Shown: positions 24,556 to 32,090 of the stretch, one piece after another
Position numbering within the stretch: the stretch's first letter is position 1
How the letters are laid out: every line of letters begins with the position of its first letter
Assembly: GCA_015689775.1 (NCBI GenBank)
Contig: WVSR01000001.1
Location: forward strand, 993,501 to 1,057,500
DNA: 64,000 nt
Direction of reading: 5' to 3'
DNA from: Rhodobacterales bacterium LSUCC0387
GTDB taxonomy: Bacteria; Pseudomonadota; Alphaproteobacteria; Rhodobacterales; Rhodobacteraceae
Notes under the pieces: generated by a model
Told to the model about the DNA's origin: nothing
Seen by the model: only the letters and a program-made list of their open reading frames with translations
The model's database searches: none
Position numbers and translations under genes: made by a program

Positions 24556-25983
24556 TCATTCTTCAAGAACCCATGTGTCTTTCGTCCCGCCCCCTTGGCT
24601 GGAATTCACCACGAGTGAGCCTTTCTTCAGCGCCACGCGCGTCAGTCCGCCGGGGGTGATTTCGATACCATTGGGGCTGACCAAGACGAAGGGGCGCAGA
24701 TCAACATGGCGAGGGGCAAGCCCCGCTTTGGTCAGGATGGGCACTGTCGAAAGCGCCAAGGTCGGTTGTGCGATGTAATTCGCAGGCCGTGATTTCAGCT
24801 TGGCCCGAAACGCCGCCAATTCCTTTTTCGAGGCGGCAGGCCCAACAAGCATTCCATAGCCGCCCGACCCATGCACCTCTTTGACCACCAATTCATCGAG
24901 ATGGTCTAGCACATAGGCCAATGCGTCCGCCTCAGAGCACCGCCAAGTCGGCACATTTTCCAAAAGCGGCTTTTCGCCCGTATAGAATTCGACAATCTCG
25001 GGCATGTAGGAATAGATCGCCTTATCATCGGCAATCCCTGTTCCAGGCGCGTTGGCAATAGTGATGCCGCCTGCGCGATAAACATCCATAATCCCTGGCA
25101 CACCAAGCAAGCTGTCGGGGTTAAAGCTGAGCGGATCAAGGAAATCATCATCGACACGCCGATAAAGGACATCAATCGGTTTGTAGCCGCGCGTGGTGCG
25201 CATGGCGATTTTACCATCCACAACGCGCAAATCGCTGCCCTCGACCAATTCGACCCCCATATGGTCGGCCAAAAACGCGTGTTCAAAATAAGCGGAATTA
25301 TGAATACCTGGTGTCAGCACGGCCACAGCCCCATCGCCTGAGGCATGGCGCGGCATCGAAGCGCCAAGCGAGCGCCGCAAAGCAAGTGGATAATCCCCAA
25401 CGCCGCGCACCTTTATGCGCCCGAACAGTTCGGGGAACACCTGGAGCATGGTTTCGCGGTTTTCGAGCATATAGGACACGCCCGATGGGGTGCGTGCATT
25501 GTCCTCAAGCACATAGAATTGATCCTCGGCCACGCGCACCAGATCAATTCCCACGATATGCGTGTAAACGCCACCCGGTGGTTCTAGTCCGATCATAGCC
25601 TTGAGGAATGCATCGTTTTTGGCAATCAGCTCAATCGGAATGCGGCCCGCGCGGATGATTTCCTGGCGATGATAAATATCGTGCAAAAAGGCGTTGATGG
25701 CGCGAACGCGCTGTTCGATGCCGCGCGTCAGACGCGCCCACTCTCGGCCAGAGATAATACGCGGCACGATGTCAAACGGGATCAGACGTTCATCTGCATC
25801 AGCGGCACCATAAACGTTGAAGGTGATGCCCGTGCGGCGAAAGAACCGCTCAGCCTCGCCCGATTTGCGGATCAGGTCGCGGCGATCTTCGCCCTCGAAC
25901 CATCTATGATAGGCCTCGTAAGGCGGGCGCGCCCCGTTATCGGGGCCGAGCATTTCATCAAAAAAGGGGGTGGGGTTTTCCAT
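24556..25983 (-). CDS. Circularly permuted ATP-grasp protein of the Anbu operon
   Basis: A 475-residue protein of the circularly permuted type 2 ATP-grasp family. It includes PYEAYHRWFEGEDR near the N-terminus, FYVLEDNARTPSGVSYMLENR, INLxxxGIAxDKAIY-like sequence (NAPGTGIADDKAIYSYMPEIV) and the ATP-binding loop KEVHGSGGYGMLVGP. Such enzymes ligate amines to carboxylates with ATP, and this subgroup is predicted to make peptides or peptide tags. It leads the operon ATP-grasp, alpha-E, transglutaminase-like, Anbu. A hairpin lies in its leader (26005-26032). Confidence 0.92.
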   Translation of the reverse strand: MENPTPFFDEMLGPDNGARPPYEAYHRWFEGEDRRDLIRKSGEAERFFRRTGITFNVYGAADADERLIPFDIVPRIISGREWARLTRGIEQRVRAINAFLHDIYHRQEIIRAGRIPIELIAKNDAFLKAMIGLEPPGGVYTHIVGIDLVRVAEDQFYVLEDNARTPSGVSYMLENRETMLQVFPELFGRIKVRGVGDYPLALRRSLGASMPRHASGDGAVAVLTPGIHNSAYFEHAFLADHMGVELVEGSDLRVVDGKIAMRTTRGYKPIDVLYRRVDDDFLDPLSFNPDSLLGVPGIMDVYRAGGITIANAPGTGIADDKAIYSYMPEIVEFYTGEKPLLENVPTWRCSEADALAYVLDHLDELVVKEVHGSGGYGMLVGPAASKKELAAFRAKLKSRPANYIAQPTLALSTVPILTKAGLAPRHVDLRPFVLVSPNGIEITPGGLTRVALKKGSLVVNSSQGGGTKDTWVLEE

Positions 25984-26004
25984 CTACGCTTACCCAATAC
26001 CAGT

Positions 26005-26032
26005 CCCCCTATCGGTGGCGCGATATCGGGGG
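26005..26032 (-). promoter_or_regulatory. Leader hairpin upstream of the Anbu operon
   Basis: CCCCC (26005-26009) pairs with GGGGG (26028-26032), and inside it ATCG (26011-26014) pairs with CGAT (26021-26024). It lies between the dtd stop and the ATP-grasp start, with no T-run. It may be an mRNA structure in the operon leader or a weak end of the dtd transcript. Confidence 0.4.
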
Positions 26033-26092
26033 CTGGGCTAGGGCGCATCGCCCTGCAGCTTGGGGGGCAATGGTTAACTTTGGCTCAACTGC

Positions 26093-26551
26093 CTAATTTT
26101 TAGGCACAGATGCCTCAGTGTCGAGCCAAACGGTAACGGGGCCGTCATTGATCAGCGAAACTTTCATATCTGCACCAAACTTTCCCGTCTCAACTTTGGG
26201 GCCAAGCGCGGCAAGGCTTTGCGCGAAATGTTCGTATAGGGCACGCCCCGTCTCAGGGTCTGCGGCCTGCGAAAACCCTGGCCTGTTGCCTGTGCGCGTA
26301 TCTGCGGCAAGGGTAAATTGGCTGACCACCAGTGCTTCGCCGCCTATGTCCAAAAGTGCGCGGTTCATCTTGCCTGCCTCATCGTTGAAGATGCGCATTT
26401 TGGCGATCTTTTGGGCCAAATGTTCAGCCTGCGCTGCGGTGTCACCGCGCATTGCGCAGATCAATATCAAAAGGCCTGCGCCACATTGCCCAATCGTTTC
26501 CCCATCCACACGGACGGCAGCCTCACTCACCCGTTGAACCAAGGCGCGCAT
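26093..26551 (-). CDS. dtd: D-aminoacyl-tRNA deacylase
   Basis: A 152-residue cytoplasmic enzyme that removes D-amino acids and glycine mischarged onto tRNA. The start [18 protein letters not shown], the [18 protein letters not shown] motif and the [11 protein letters not shown] motif (Gly-Pro of the chiral filter) are all present. The stop codon lies inside a perfect inverted repeat, TGCCTAA-ttt-TTAGGCA (26090-26106). It begins three bases after the sugar kinase stop, so the two genes are co-transcribed. Confidence 0.95.
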   Translation of the reverse strand: MRALVQRVSEAAVRVDGETIGQCGAGLLILICAMRGDTAAQAEHLAQKIAKMRIFNDEAGKMNRALLDIGGEALVVSQFTLAADTRTGNRPGFSQAADPETGRALYEHFAQSLAALGPKVETGKFGADMKVSLINDGPVTVWLDTEASVPKN

Positions 26552-26554
26552 CGG

Positions 26555-27478
26555 TTAAATCTCGGCGCGCAGTGGCGGGTTCGCGCCCGCTCGTGCGACA
26601 GTTACGGCGGCGGCCCGCACGCCCAGATCAAGCGCGGCTTTTAGAACATCTTGCGGCAAGGGGGCTGCAAGCGCCGCTTTGCTCAGATATCCTGCTTCGG
26701 CCAAGCCCGTCAGGATGCCTGCGTTAAACGTATCGCCCGCGCCCACAGTATCCACAACCGTGGCGGGGATCACGGGATGGGTCAGCTGCCCATCTGCAGA
26801 ATAAGCGGTAACCCCATCGGCCCCTTTTGTGATCAGCACAAGTTTCGCGCCCGCCGTTAAAAGATCACCCACGGCCTCTGCCTCGGAGCTGTTATTGTTC
26901 AGCCATGCAAGATCCTCATCTGACAGCTTTATGATGTCGGCCACGGCCAACATCCGCGCCAGTCGTGCGCGATAGCGGGCCGCGTCCGCGATAAAGCTGG
27001 GTCGAATATTTGGGTCGATCATGACAGGCAGACGGGCCGCCTCGCGGAGGCAGAGTGTCTCATAGGTATCTGCGCAGGGCTCTACGGCCAAAGATATGCC
27101 CCCAAAGAACAGCGCCGTGATCCCCTCCAAAGAGGCGGGCAGGTCAACGGGAGAGATCATGCGCCCTGCAGTGTTTTCATCGTAAAACGCATAGGTGGCG
27201 TGGCCATCTTTCAGGGTCACAAGGGCCAAGGTCGTAGGGCGGTCGCTGAGCAAGCACAGGCTTGTGTCCACATGATTGCTCGCCAAATGCCCTTCTAAAA
27301 TCTGCCCGAAAAGATCACGGGACAGGCCCGTCAGCATCGCAGTCTTTTGTCCCAAGCGCGCTGCGGCAATCGCTGTGTTGAGAACTGCGCCGCCTGAGTA
27401 AGGTGCAAAAGCGGCTTCGCCTGCACCGGTTTCGCGTGGCAACATATCAATCAAAGATTCACCACAGCACAGCAGCAT
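26555..27478 (-). CDS. PfkB-family sugar kinase (fructokinase-like)
   Basis: A 307-residue ribokinase-fold kinase. The PfkB signature near the C-terminus, VVDTVGAGDTFNAGILTGL, carries the catalytic Asp, and the N-terminal half includes AFAPYSGGAVLNTAIAAARLG and DPNIRPSFI. Fructokinase is the most similar activity I recognise, but the sugar cannot be fixed from sequence. The longer frame starts at 27541; ATG 27478 (MLLCCGESLIDMLP) gives the family start and has GGAAAG upstream. The dtd gene follows after three bases. Confidence 0.87.
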   Translation of the reverse strand: MLLCCGESLIDMLPRETGAGEAAFAPYSGGAVLNTAIAAARLGQKTAMLTGLSRDLFGQILEGHLASNHVDTSLCLLSDRPTTLALVTLKDGHATYAFYDENTAGRMISPVDLPASLEGITALFFGGISLAVEPCADTYETLCLREAARLPVMIDPNIRPSFIADAARYRARLARMLAVADIIKLSDEDLAWLNNNSSEAEAVGDLLTAGAKLVLITKGADGVTAYSADGQLTHPVIPATVVDTVGAGDTFNAGILTGLAEAGYLSKAALAAPLPQDVLKAALDLGVRAAAVTVARAGANPPLRAEI

Positions 27479-27576
27479 GGCGTAGGCCTTTCCAAATGTG
27501 ACGTATCCCCGCCGCGCTTTGCGGCCCGCGTGGTCTAGCAAGAGATTGATGTTAGCGCAAACAAGAATGCAGCGCC

Positions 27577-27681
27577 TTAACGGATGTATCCGTCATAGAC
27601 ATAACCAAGGCCAAGCGCCAACAGAGCCGCCAGGATCAGAGCTATAGCGATTTTGATCGCGGAATAGGGTCGCTCTCCCAT
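27577..27681 (-). CDS. Possible 34-residue membrane protein
   Basis: A short frame encoding a polar N-terminus (MGERPYSA), one membrane helix (IKIAIALILAALLALGLGY) and a short C-terminus (VYDGYIR). The hydrophobicity is clear and codon use fits, but there is no strong ribosome site. A TTG nine codons upstream is an alternative start. It fills an otherwise empty gap between the DUF2927 gene and the sugar kinase gene. I give it as a candidate only. Confidence 0.4.
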   Translation of the reverse strand: MGERPYSAIKIAIALILAALLALGLGYVYDGYIR

Positions 27682-27740
27682 TACTTTGCCCGTCTGCTCA
27701 TTCAATAAAATCAAAAATGAACGTGAGCAGTCGTCGTTAA

Positions 27741-28703
27741 CTAGAAAGTGTCAATTAATTCACTGGCAATCGCATCGACAATGGGGCGCGCCTCATCGGG
27801 GGTCATGCCTATTTCTAGGCGTGGGTCATACAGCACGCGCAACAGCAATTCGTCATGCGCGGTCAAAAGGGCGAATTCTTCATCATCATTAAAAATCGAG
27901 GGGCGCGCCGTGGGGCTGTCATTGGGCAATCCCAACCCTTGGGCGATTTCCTCATGGATGCAGGAGGTGCGCATCAAATCGGGATGCTCGGTGCGGATTA
28001 CGGCAATGGCGCTGCGATATTCTGGCTGCGCATTTGAGCGCGCAAAGGCATAGACAGAGCAGAACGTATAGCGCGGCAGGTTCTCAATTTCGCGGATGAC
28101 TGAGGCATCAATATTGGGCGCTATGCTGCGCAGATAGGGGCCGATTTCTGCCTGCTCATCACGGCTGATGAACAGCACATGAAAATTTCCACCTGATCCA
28201 ACCAAATCAATCGGATGCCTCGCGGCGCGGCTGAGTTGTCGGGTGTAATTGGCCAGAATTTGGCGATCCCGTCCAATTTTTTGCGGGTCGGTTGCTGGCC
28301 CAAAATGGGCTTCGATACGGACAGGATCAATCCATCGTCTCAGCCGCGAGGCGGTTTGGCGGGCGACAAAGCGCCCGTTTTCCATCGCGTATTCATCATA
28401 AAGCGCAATGGCCTCGAAATTGCGCGCCAAAGCACGGCGCGAGACGGGGGCATCCGAGGGGGTGGTGGATTGGCGCAATAACCCCTCACGCAGAAGCCGC
28501 GCCTCGGTTTGGGCGTAATATTGCGCGTAAAGTGCGCTCTCAGCCGAAGGGGTGGTGGCAACTATGCTGCTTGCCATCCCGTTTTGGCCCGTGGCACCCG
28601 GCCCGAGTGCCTGACACCCCGCCAAAAGGCAAAGCGCCGCCCCAACCCATAGACCGCGCCAAAACTTATGCTCTGAAAACCTCGTTTTTTTCATAACATG
28701 CAT
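27741..28703 (-). CDS. DUF2927 lipoprotein
   Basis: A 320-residue predicted lipoprotein. Signal sequence and lipobox lie at about residues 20-30 (ALCLLAGC). The mature domain matches DUF2927: RWIDPVRIEAHFG, GGNFHVLFISRDE, CSVYAFARSN and, near the end, CIHEEIAQGLGLPNDSPTARPSIFNDDEEFALLT. The CIHEEIAQGLGL stretch resembles a metalloprotease-like helix and is conserved in the family, but no activity is known to me. ATG 28703 has AGG upstream; ATG 28694 is an alternative. Confidence 0.85.
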   Translation of the reverse strand: MHVMKKTRFSEHKFWRGLWVGAALCLLAGCQALGPGATGQNGMASSIVATTPSAESALYAQYYAQTEARLLREGLLRQSTTPSDAPVSRRALARNFEAIALYDEYAMENGRFVARQTASRLRRWIDPVRIEAHFGPATDPQKIGRDRQILANYTRQLSRAARHPIDLVGSGGNFHVLFISRDEQAEIGPYLRSIAPNIDASVIREIENLPRYTFCSVYAFARSNAQPEYRSAIAVIRTEHPDLMRTSCIHEEIAQGLGLPNDSPTARPSIFNDDEEFALLTAHDELLLRVLYDPRLEIGMTPDEARPIVDAIASELIDTF

Positions 28704-28712
28704 AATGACGCC

Positions 28713-29003
28713 TTACATATCAGCGCTTAGGAAGCGTTGGATGTGGATCTTGTCGTGGCTAGCGGCCAACGTGTTGCGCAATTTCATTTCCATCCTGAAC
28801 GTGTCTTCATCAGCTCTCGAGCTGAGCATCCGCTCTTTGTGTGCACTTGCAAGATATTCTTTGATGTTTGTAATCAATTCCTCATGAGTGCGTTTCACCG
28901 CCTGAATTAAAAAACGCCACGCTCGATTTTTTGATGGAAAATACAGCTCTATGATCACGGGGTGCGCAAATTCAGCCACCCCGAGTGGCCAAATATCAAC
29001 CAC
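28713..29003 (-). CDS. Doubtful hypothetical protein, 96 residues
   Basis: A minus-strand open frame ending ten bases before the DUF2927 gene. The translation looks protein-like, with mixed charged and hydrophobic residues and a helical charged stretch (RTHEELITNIKEYLASAHKER). The only start is GTG 29003 without a ribosome site; the frame stays open upstream to a TAA but has no ATG. Base composition is more AT-rich than its neighbours. It may be a real orphan gene, a decayed 5' end, or chance. Confidence 0.3.
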   Translation of the reverse strand: MVDIWPLGVAEFAHPVIIELYFPSKNRAWRFLIQAVKRTHEELITNIKEYLASAHKERMLSSRADEDTFRMEMKLRNTLAASHDKIHIQRFLSADM

Positions 29004-29249
29004 GGTCGGGTCGATTTTGATGAATGAGGATTGATTATTTTTTTACCTTTGTATTGGATTTCAGCTTTGCAACTCAATGAGGCAATAAAAACACAAAAGT
29101 TATACATATCTTGCGGCCTGCGGCTGCTTTGCGGTGGTATGGCTGGCAAAGATGTGGGGTGTCTTTGTCGGGTTTGCAATCCCGCTGCTTGGCACTGGGC
29201 TTTGTGTTGCGGCCCCTTGACCCAATCAGGGTCAAGGAGTAATGCCCTG
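29004..29249. other. AT-rich intergenic region upstream of the metZ leader
   Basis: No convincing gene. It includes a very AT-rich stretch (about 29030-29110) that could contain promoters, and near its end the perfect 9-bp inverted repeat listed separately. The metZ transcript probably begins within or just after it. Confidence 0.4.
29215..29237. repeat. Perfect 9-bp inverted repeat upstream of the SAM-II candidate
   Basis: CCTTGACCC (29215-29223), AATCA, GGGTCAAGG (29229-29237). It could be an operator for a dimeric regulator or a small hairpin at the 5' end of the metZ transcript. There is no T-run after it, so it is unlikely to be a terminator. Confidence 0.6.
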
Positions 29250-29306
29250 TCGCGTGGCGATTTGTTTACCGGATTGCGGGCCACAGAAAAAATGCCGCTA
29301 AAGAGG
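29250..29306 (+). promoter_or_regulatory. Candidate SAM-II riboswitch upstream of metZ
   Basis: The sequence follows the SAM-II pattern as I know it: stem GTGGC (29254-29258)/GCCAC (29280-29284), the loop beginning GATTTG, the CCGG-TTGC stretch, then an A-rich linker and GCCGCTAAAGAGG (29294-29306), whose CCGCTAAA part forms the pseudoknot. SAM-II elements are typical of alphaproteobacterial metA, metX, metY and metZ leaders and repress translation when SAM is high. AGAGG at its 3' end may be a sequestered ribosome site for TTG 29318, or the effect may reach ATG 29360. Confidence 0.8.
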
Positions 29307-29359
29307 TCGAAGCCTGCTTGCCGCATGACGCCCGACCGATTGGATGGAAGGGATATGAA

Positions 29360-30598
29360 ATGTCAGACACAGCTGCCAAGAAATCCGTAGGTTTGAAATC
29401 CTTGCCCGATACTGTTTCGGCGCAGACACGCGCGGTGCATTCAGGCACCCGCCGTAGCCAATATGGCGAAGTGTCTGAGGCAATCTTTATGACCCAAGGT
29501 TTTGTCTATGACAGCGCCGAGGCGGCCGAGGCCCGCTTTATCGAAGCAGGGTGTGAGGAATTTATCTATGCCCGCTACGGCAACCCGACTGTTGCAATGT
29601 TCGAGGATCGGATCGCGGCGATTGAGGGCACCGAAGATGCTTTTGCCACCGCCTCGGGAATGGCGGCGGTGAATGGCGCGCTGATGTCCATGTTGCGCGC
29701 GGGTGATCATGTGGTGTCTGCGCGCGCATTGTTCGGGTCTTGTCTCTACATCCTTGAAGAGATTTTGACCCGTTACGGTGTTGAGGTCACGTTTGTGGAT
29801 GGCGATGATCTGACCCAATGGGAAACCGCAATCATCACGGGCAAAACCCGTGCTGTGTTTTTTGAAAGTGTTTCGAACCCTACCTTGCAGGTTGTTGATA
29901 TCGCGGCTGTTGCGCGTATTGCCCATGATGCAGGCGCTTTGGTGGTGGTCGACAATGTGTTCGCCTCTCCCTTGTTCCAAGATAACCGCAAATTGGGCGT
30001 TGATGTCGTGATCTATTCCACGACCAAGCATATTGACGGGCAGGGGCGTTGTTTGGGCGGGGTAATTTGTGGCACTCGCGAGTTCATTCGCAAAACCGTG
30101 GAACCCTATCTGAAACATACAGGCGCGGCTATGTCGCCGTTTAACGCGTGGGTCATGCTCAAGGGATTGGAAACGCTCCATCTGCGGGTTAACGCCCAAG
30201 CCGACTCTGCTCTTGCCATTGCGCACGGGCTAGAGGGCGAGGCGGGTGTGGCGCGGGTGCTCTATCCTCATCTCGACAGCCACCCGCAAGCCGTGCTTGC
30301 CCGCACGCAAATGCAAAAAGGCGGTACAGTGATTGCGATTGAACTGGAGGGCGGGCGCGATGCTGCGTTTCGGTTCCTCAACGCGCTAGAGATCATTACA
30401 ATTTCAAATAATTTGGGTGATGCAAAATCCATTATCACCCATCCTACGACAACGACCCATCAGCGTTTGCCTGAGGATCAAAAGCAACATCTGGGCATTA
30501 CATCTGGTCTTGTGCGCCTGTCGGTGGGGCTTGAGGACGTTAATGATCTGTTAATGGATTTGAAACACGCGCTCGGTGCCGCGCGCGCTGCAAATTAA
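29360..30598 (+). CDS. metZ: O-succinylhomoserine sulfhydrylase
   Basis: A 412-residue PLP enzyme making homocysteine from O-succinylhomoserine and sulfide. The PLP lysine is K223 in VVIYSTTKHIDGQGR, with D198 in LVVVDNVFASP. The N-terminal TRAVHSGTRRSQYGEVSEAIFMTQGFVYDSAE and SLIITHP-like C-terminal SIITHPTTTTHQ are typical of MetZ. ATG 29360 has GGAAGGG upstream. An in-frame TTG at 29318 is an alternative start placed just after the SAM-II candidate. This is the second homocysteine-forming enzyme in the window, and the only one with the riboswitch. Confidence 0.93.
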   Translation: MSDTAAKKSVGLKSLPDTVSAQTRAVHSGTRRSQYGEVSEAIFMTQGFVYDSAEAAEARFIEAGCEEFIYARYGNPTVAMFEDRIAAIEGTEDAFATASGMAAVNGALMSMLRAGDHVVSARALFGSCLYILEEILTRYGVEVTFVDGDDLTQWETAIITGKTRAVFFESVSNPTLQVVDIAAVARIAHDAGALVVVDNVFASPLFQDNRKLGVDVVIYSTTKHIDGQGRCLGGVICGTREFIRKTVEPYLKHTGAAMSPFNAWVMLKGLETLHLRVNAQADSALAIAHGLEGEAGVARVLYPHLDSHPQAVLARTQMQKGGTVIAIELEGGRDAAFRFLNALEIITISNNLGDAKSIITHPTTTTHQRLPEDQKQHLGITSGLVRLSVGLEDVNDLLMDLKHALGAARAAN

Positions 30599-30766
30599 CC
30601 CTTATTTTTGGGGTTTTGTCGAAAACTCAAGGAATTGGTCGATATTTGTCGGGCCAATATTGATCCATTCGGCGTTCACAATCGTAAACTATTTACAAAA
30701 CAAGTTTGGATTCCGCGCACCAAAACCCATATGATGGCAAGGTCGCGTGACCGAAGGGGTGGTGAG

Positions 30767-31864
30767 ATGAACGTCCATATTGTTGCAGTTGCGAGTGAAC
30801 CGACCCAAGACGAGGCCCGTGCGGCTTTGGTGCTTTTGAAACAGTGGGCGGAAAGCGCAAGCGTGGCGGAGCGTGCCGCCCTTGATCCTGCTGTCTCCAA
30901 ACTTTTGACCCCATCCCAAGATTACCCAGAATTTTCGCGAAGCTATCCGCAGGATTTCAAAGTGGACGCGGTCTATAAGGCTGGTCTTCCTGATCTTCAA
31001 AATGGCCCCGCCTCGTTGATCAAAGGGGCCAAGCGTCAAATCCAGCATGTGGGGATTTCCAATTTCCGCCTGCCTATTCACTATCACAGCCGCGACAATG
31101 ACGATGTGATGCTGGAAACTTCGGTGACGGGCACCGTCAGCCTAGAGGCGGACAAAAAGGGCATCAATATGAGCCGCATCATGCGCAGCTTCTACGCCCA
31201 TGCCGAAAAGACGTTCAGCTTTGAGGTGATCGAAGCCGCGCTTGATGATTACAAATCCGACCTCGAGAGTTTTGATGCGCGTATCCAAATGCGCCTCTCC
31301 TTCCCAATGAAGGTGCAGAGCCTGCGGTCTGGCCTGACGGGTTATCAATACTATGACATTGCGCTTGAACTGGTCGAGCGCGATGGGGTGCGCCAGAAAC
31401 TGGTGCATCTGGATTACCTTTATTCTTCGACCTGCCCTTGCTCGCTTGAATTGAGCGAACATGCGCGCGCCACGCGCGGGCAATTGGCCACCCCGCATTC
31501 GCAGCGATCAGTTGCGCGGATTTCGGTCGAGATTGCCCCTGATGCAGGGTGTTTGTGGTTTGAAGACTTGATTGAGATGGCGCGCCGCGCTGTGCCAACA
31601 GAAACGCAGGTCATGGTGAAACGCGAAGATGAACAAGCCTTCGCAGAATTAAACGCTGCAAACCCGATTTTTGTGGAAGATGCGGCCCGCCTTTTCGCGG
31701 GCGAGTTGCAAGCTGATCCACGGGTTGGAGATTTCCGTGTTCTTGCTAGCCATCAAGAAAGCCTGCACAGCCATGATGCGGTCAGCCTCTTGACCGAAGG
31801 CGCCACGTTTGAACAGGCAAGCCTGGACCCCCGCCTATTCCAAAGCTTGTTTCATATCGGCTGA
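30767..31864 (+). CDS. folE2: GTP cyclohydrolase FolE2 (type IB)
   Basis: A 365-residue enzyme catalysing the first step of folate synthesis, GTP to dihydroneopterin triphosphate. It is the type IB enzyme (COG1469), which often replaces FolE under zinc limitation. Recognisable motifs are VGISNFRLPIHYH, GINMSRIMRSFY, YSSTCPCSLELSEHARA (metal Cys) and CLWFEDLIEMARRAVPTETQVMVKREDEQAFAEL. ATG 30767 (GGGGTGGTGAG upstream) is preferred over the far upstream starts. A 14-bp-type hairpin follows the stop. I did not see a Zur site. Confidence 0.94.
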   Translation: MNVHIVAVASEPTQDEARAALVLLKQWAESASVAERAALDPAVSKLLTPSQDYPEFSRSYPQDFKVDAVYKAGLPDLQNGPASLIKGAKRQIQHVGISNFRLPIHYHSRDNDDVMLETSVTGTVSLEADKKGINMSRIMRSFYAHAEKTFSFEVIEAALDDYKSDLESFDARIQMRLSFPMKVQSLRSGLTGYQYYDIALELVERDGVRQKLVHLDYLYSSTCPCSLELSEHARATRGQLATPHSQRSVARISVEIAPDAGCLWFEDLIEMARRAVPTETQVMVKREDEQAFAELNAANPIFVEDAARLFAGELQADPRVGDFRVLASHQESLHSHDAVSLLTEGATFEQASLDPRLFQSLFHIG

Positions 31865-31882
31865 GGGCACTGCCGATTACTA

Positions 31883-31932
31883 AAAAAGCCCCAAGACACC
31901 GGTCATGGATGTGACGCTGTCTTGAGGCTTTG
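31883..31932 (+). terminator. Probable terminator after folE2
   Basis: AAAGCC-C-CAAGACA (31885-31898) pairs with TGTCTTG-A-GGCTTT (31918-31931), one mismatch, with a 19-base loop. The stem is long but the T-run after it is short, so its strength as a terminator is uncertain. Confidence 0.6.
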
Positions 31933-32090
31933 CTCGGTCTGACGAAGCAGTCCGGTCGTATACTGACGAACACATTAAACTGCAGTCGCGGTGTTTGCAA
32001 ATGAAATGAAGCCCCAGATCACGGCTTCGGCGTGGTTTTAGGCCCTTCCATGCTTGACACTGCCCAAGTCAGGGGCCAACGCTCTGCCTC

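Noticed and set aside
29031-29390. Plus-strand frame over the metZ leader
   Set aside because: It runs through the riboswitch candidate and the metZ start in another frame, and has no ribosome site.
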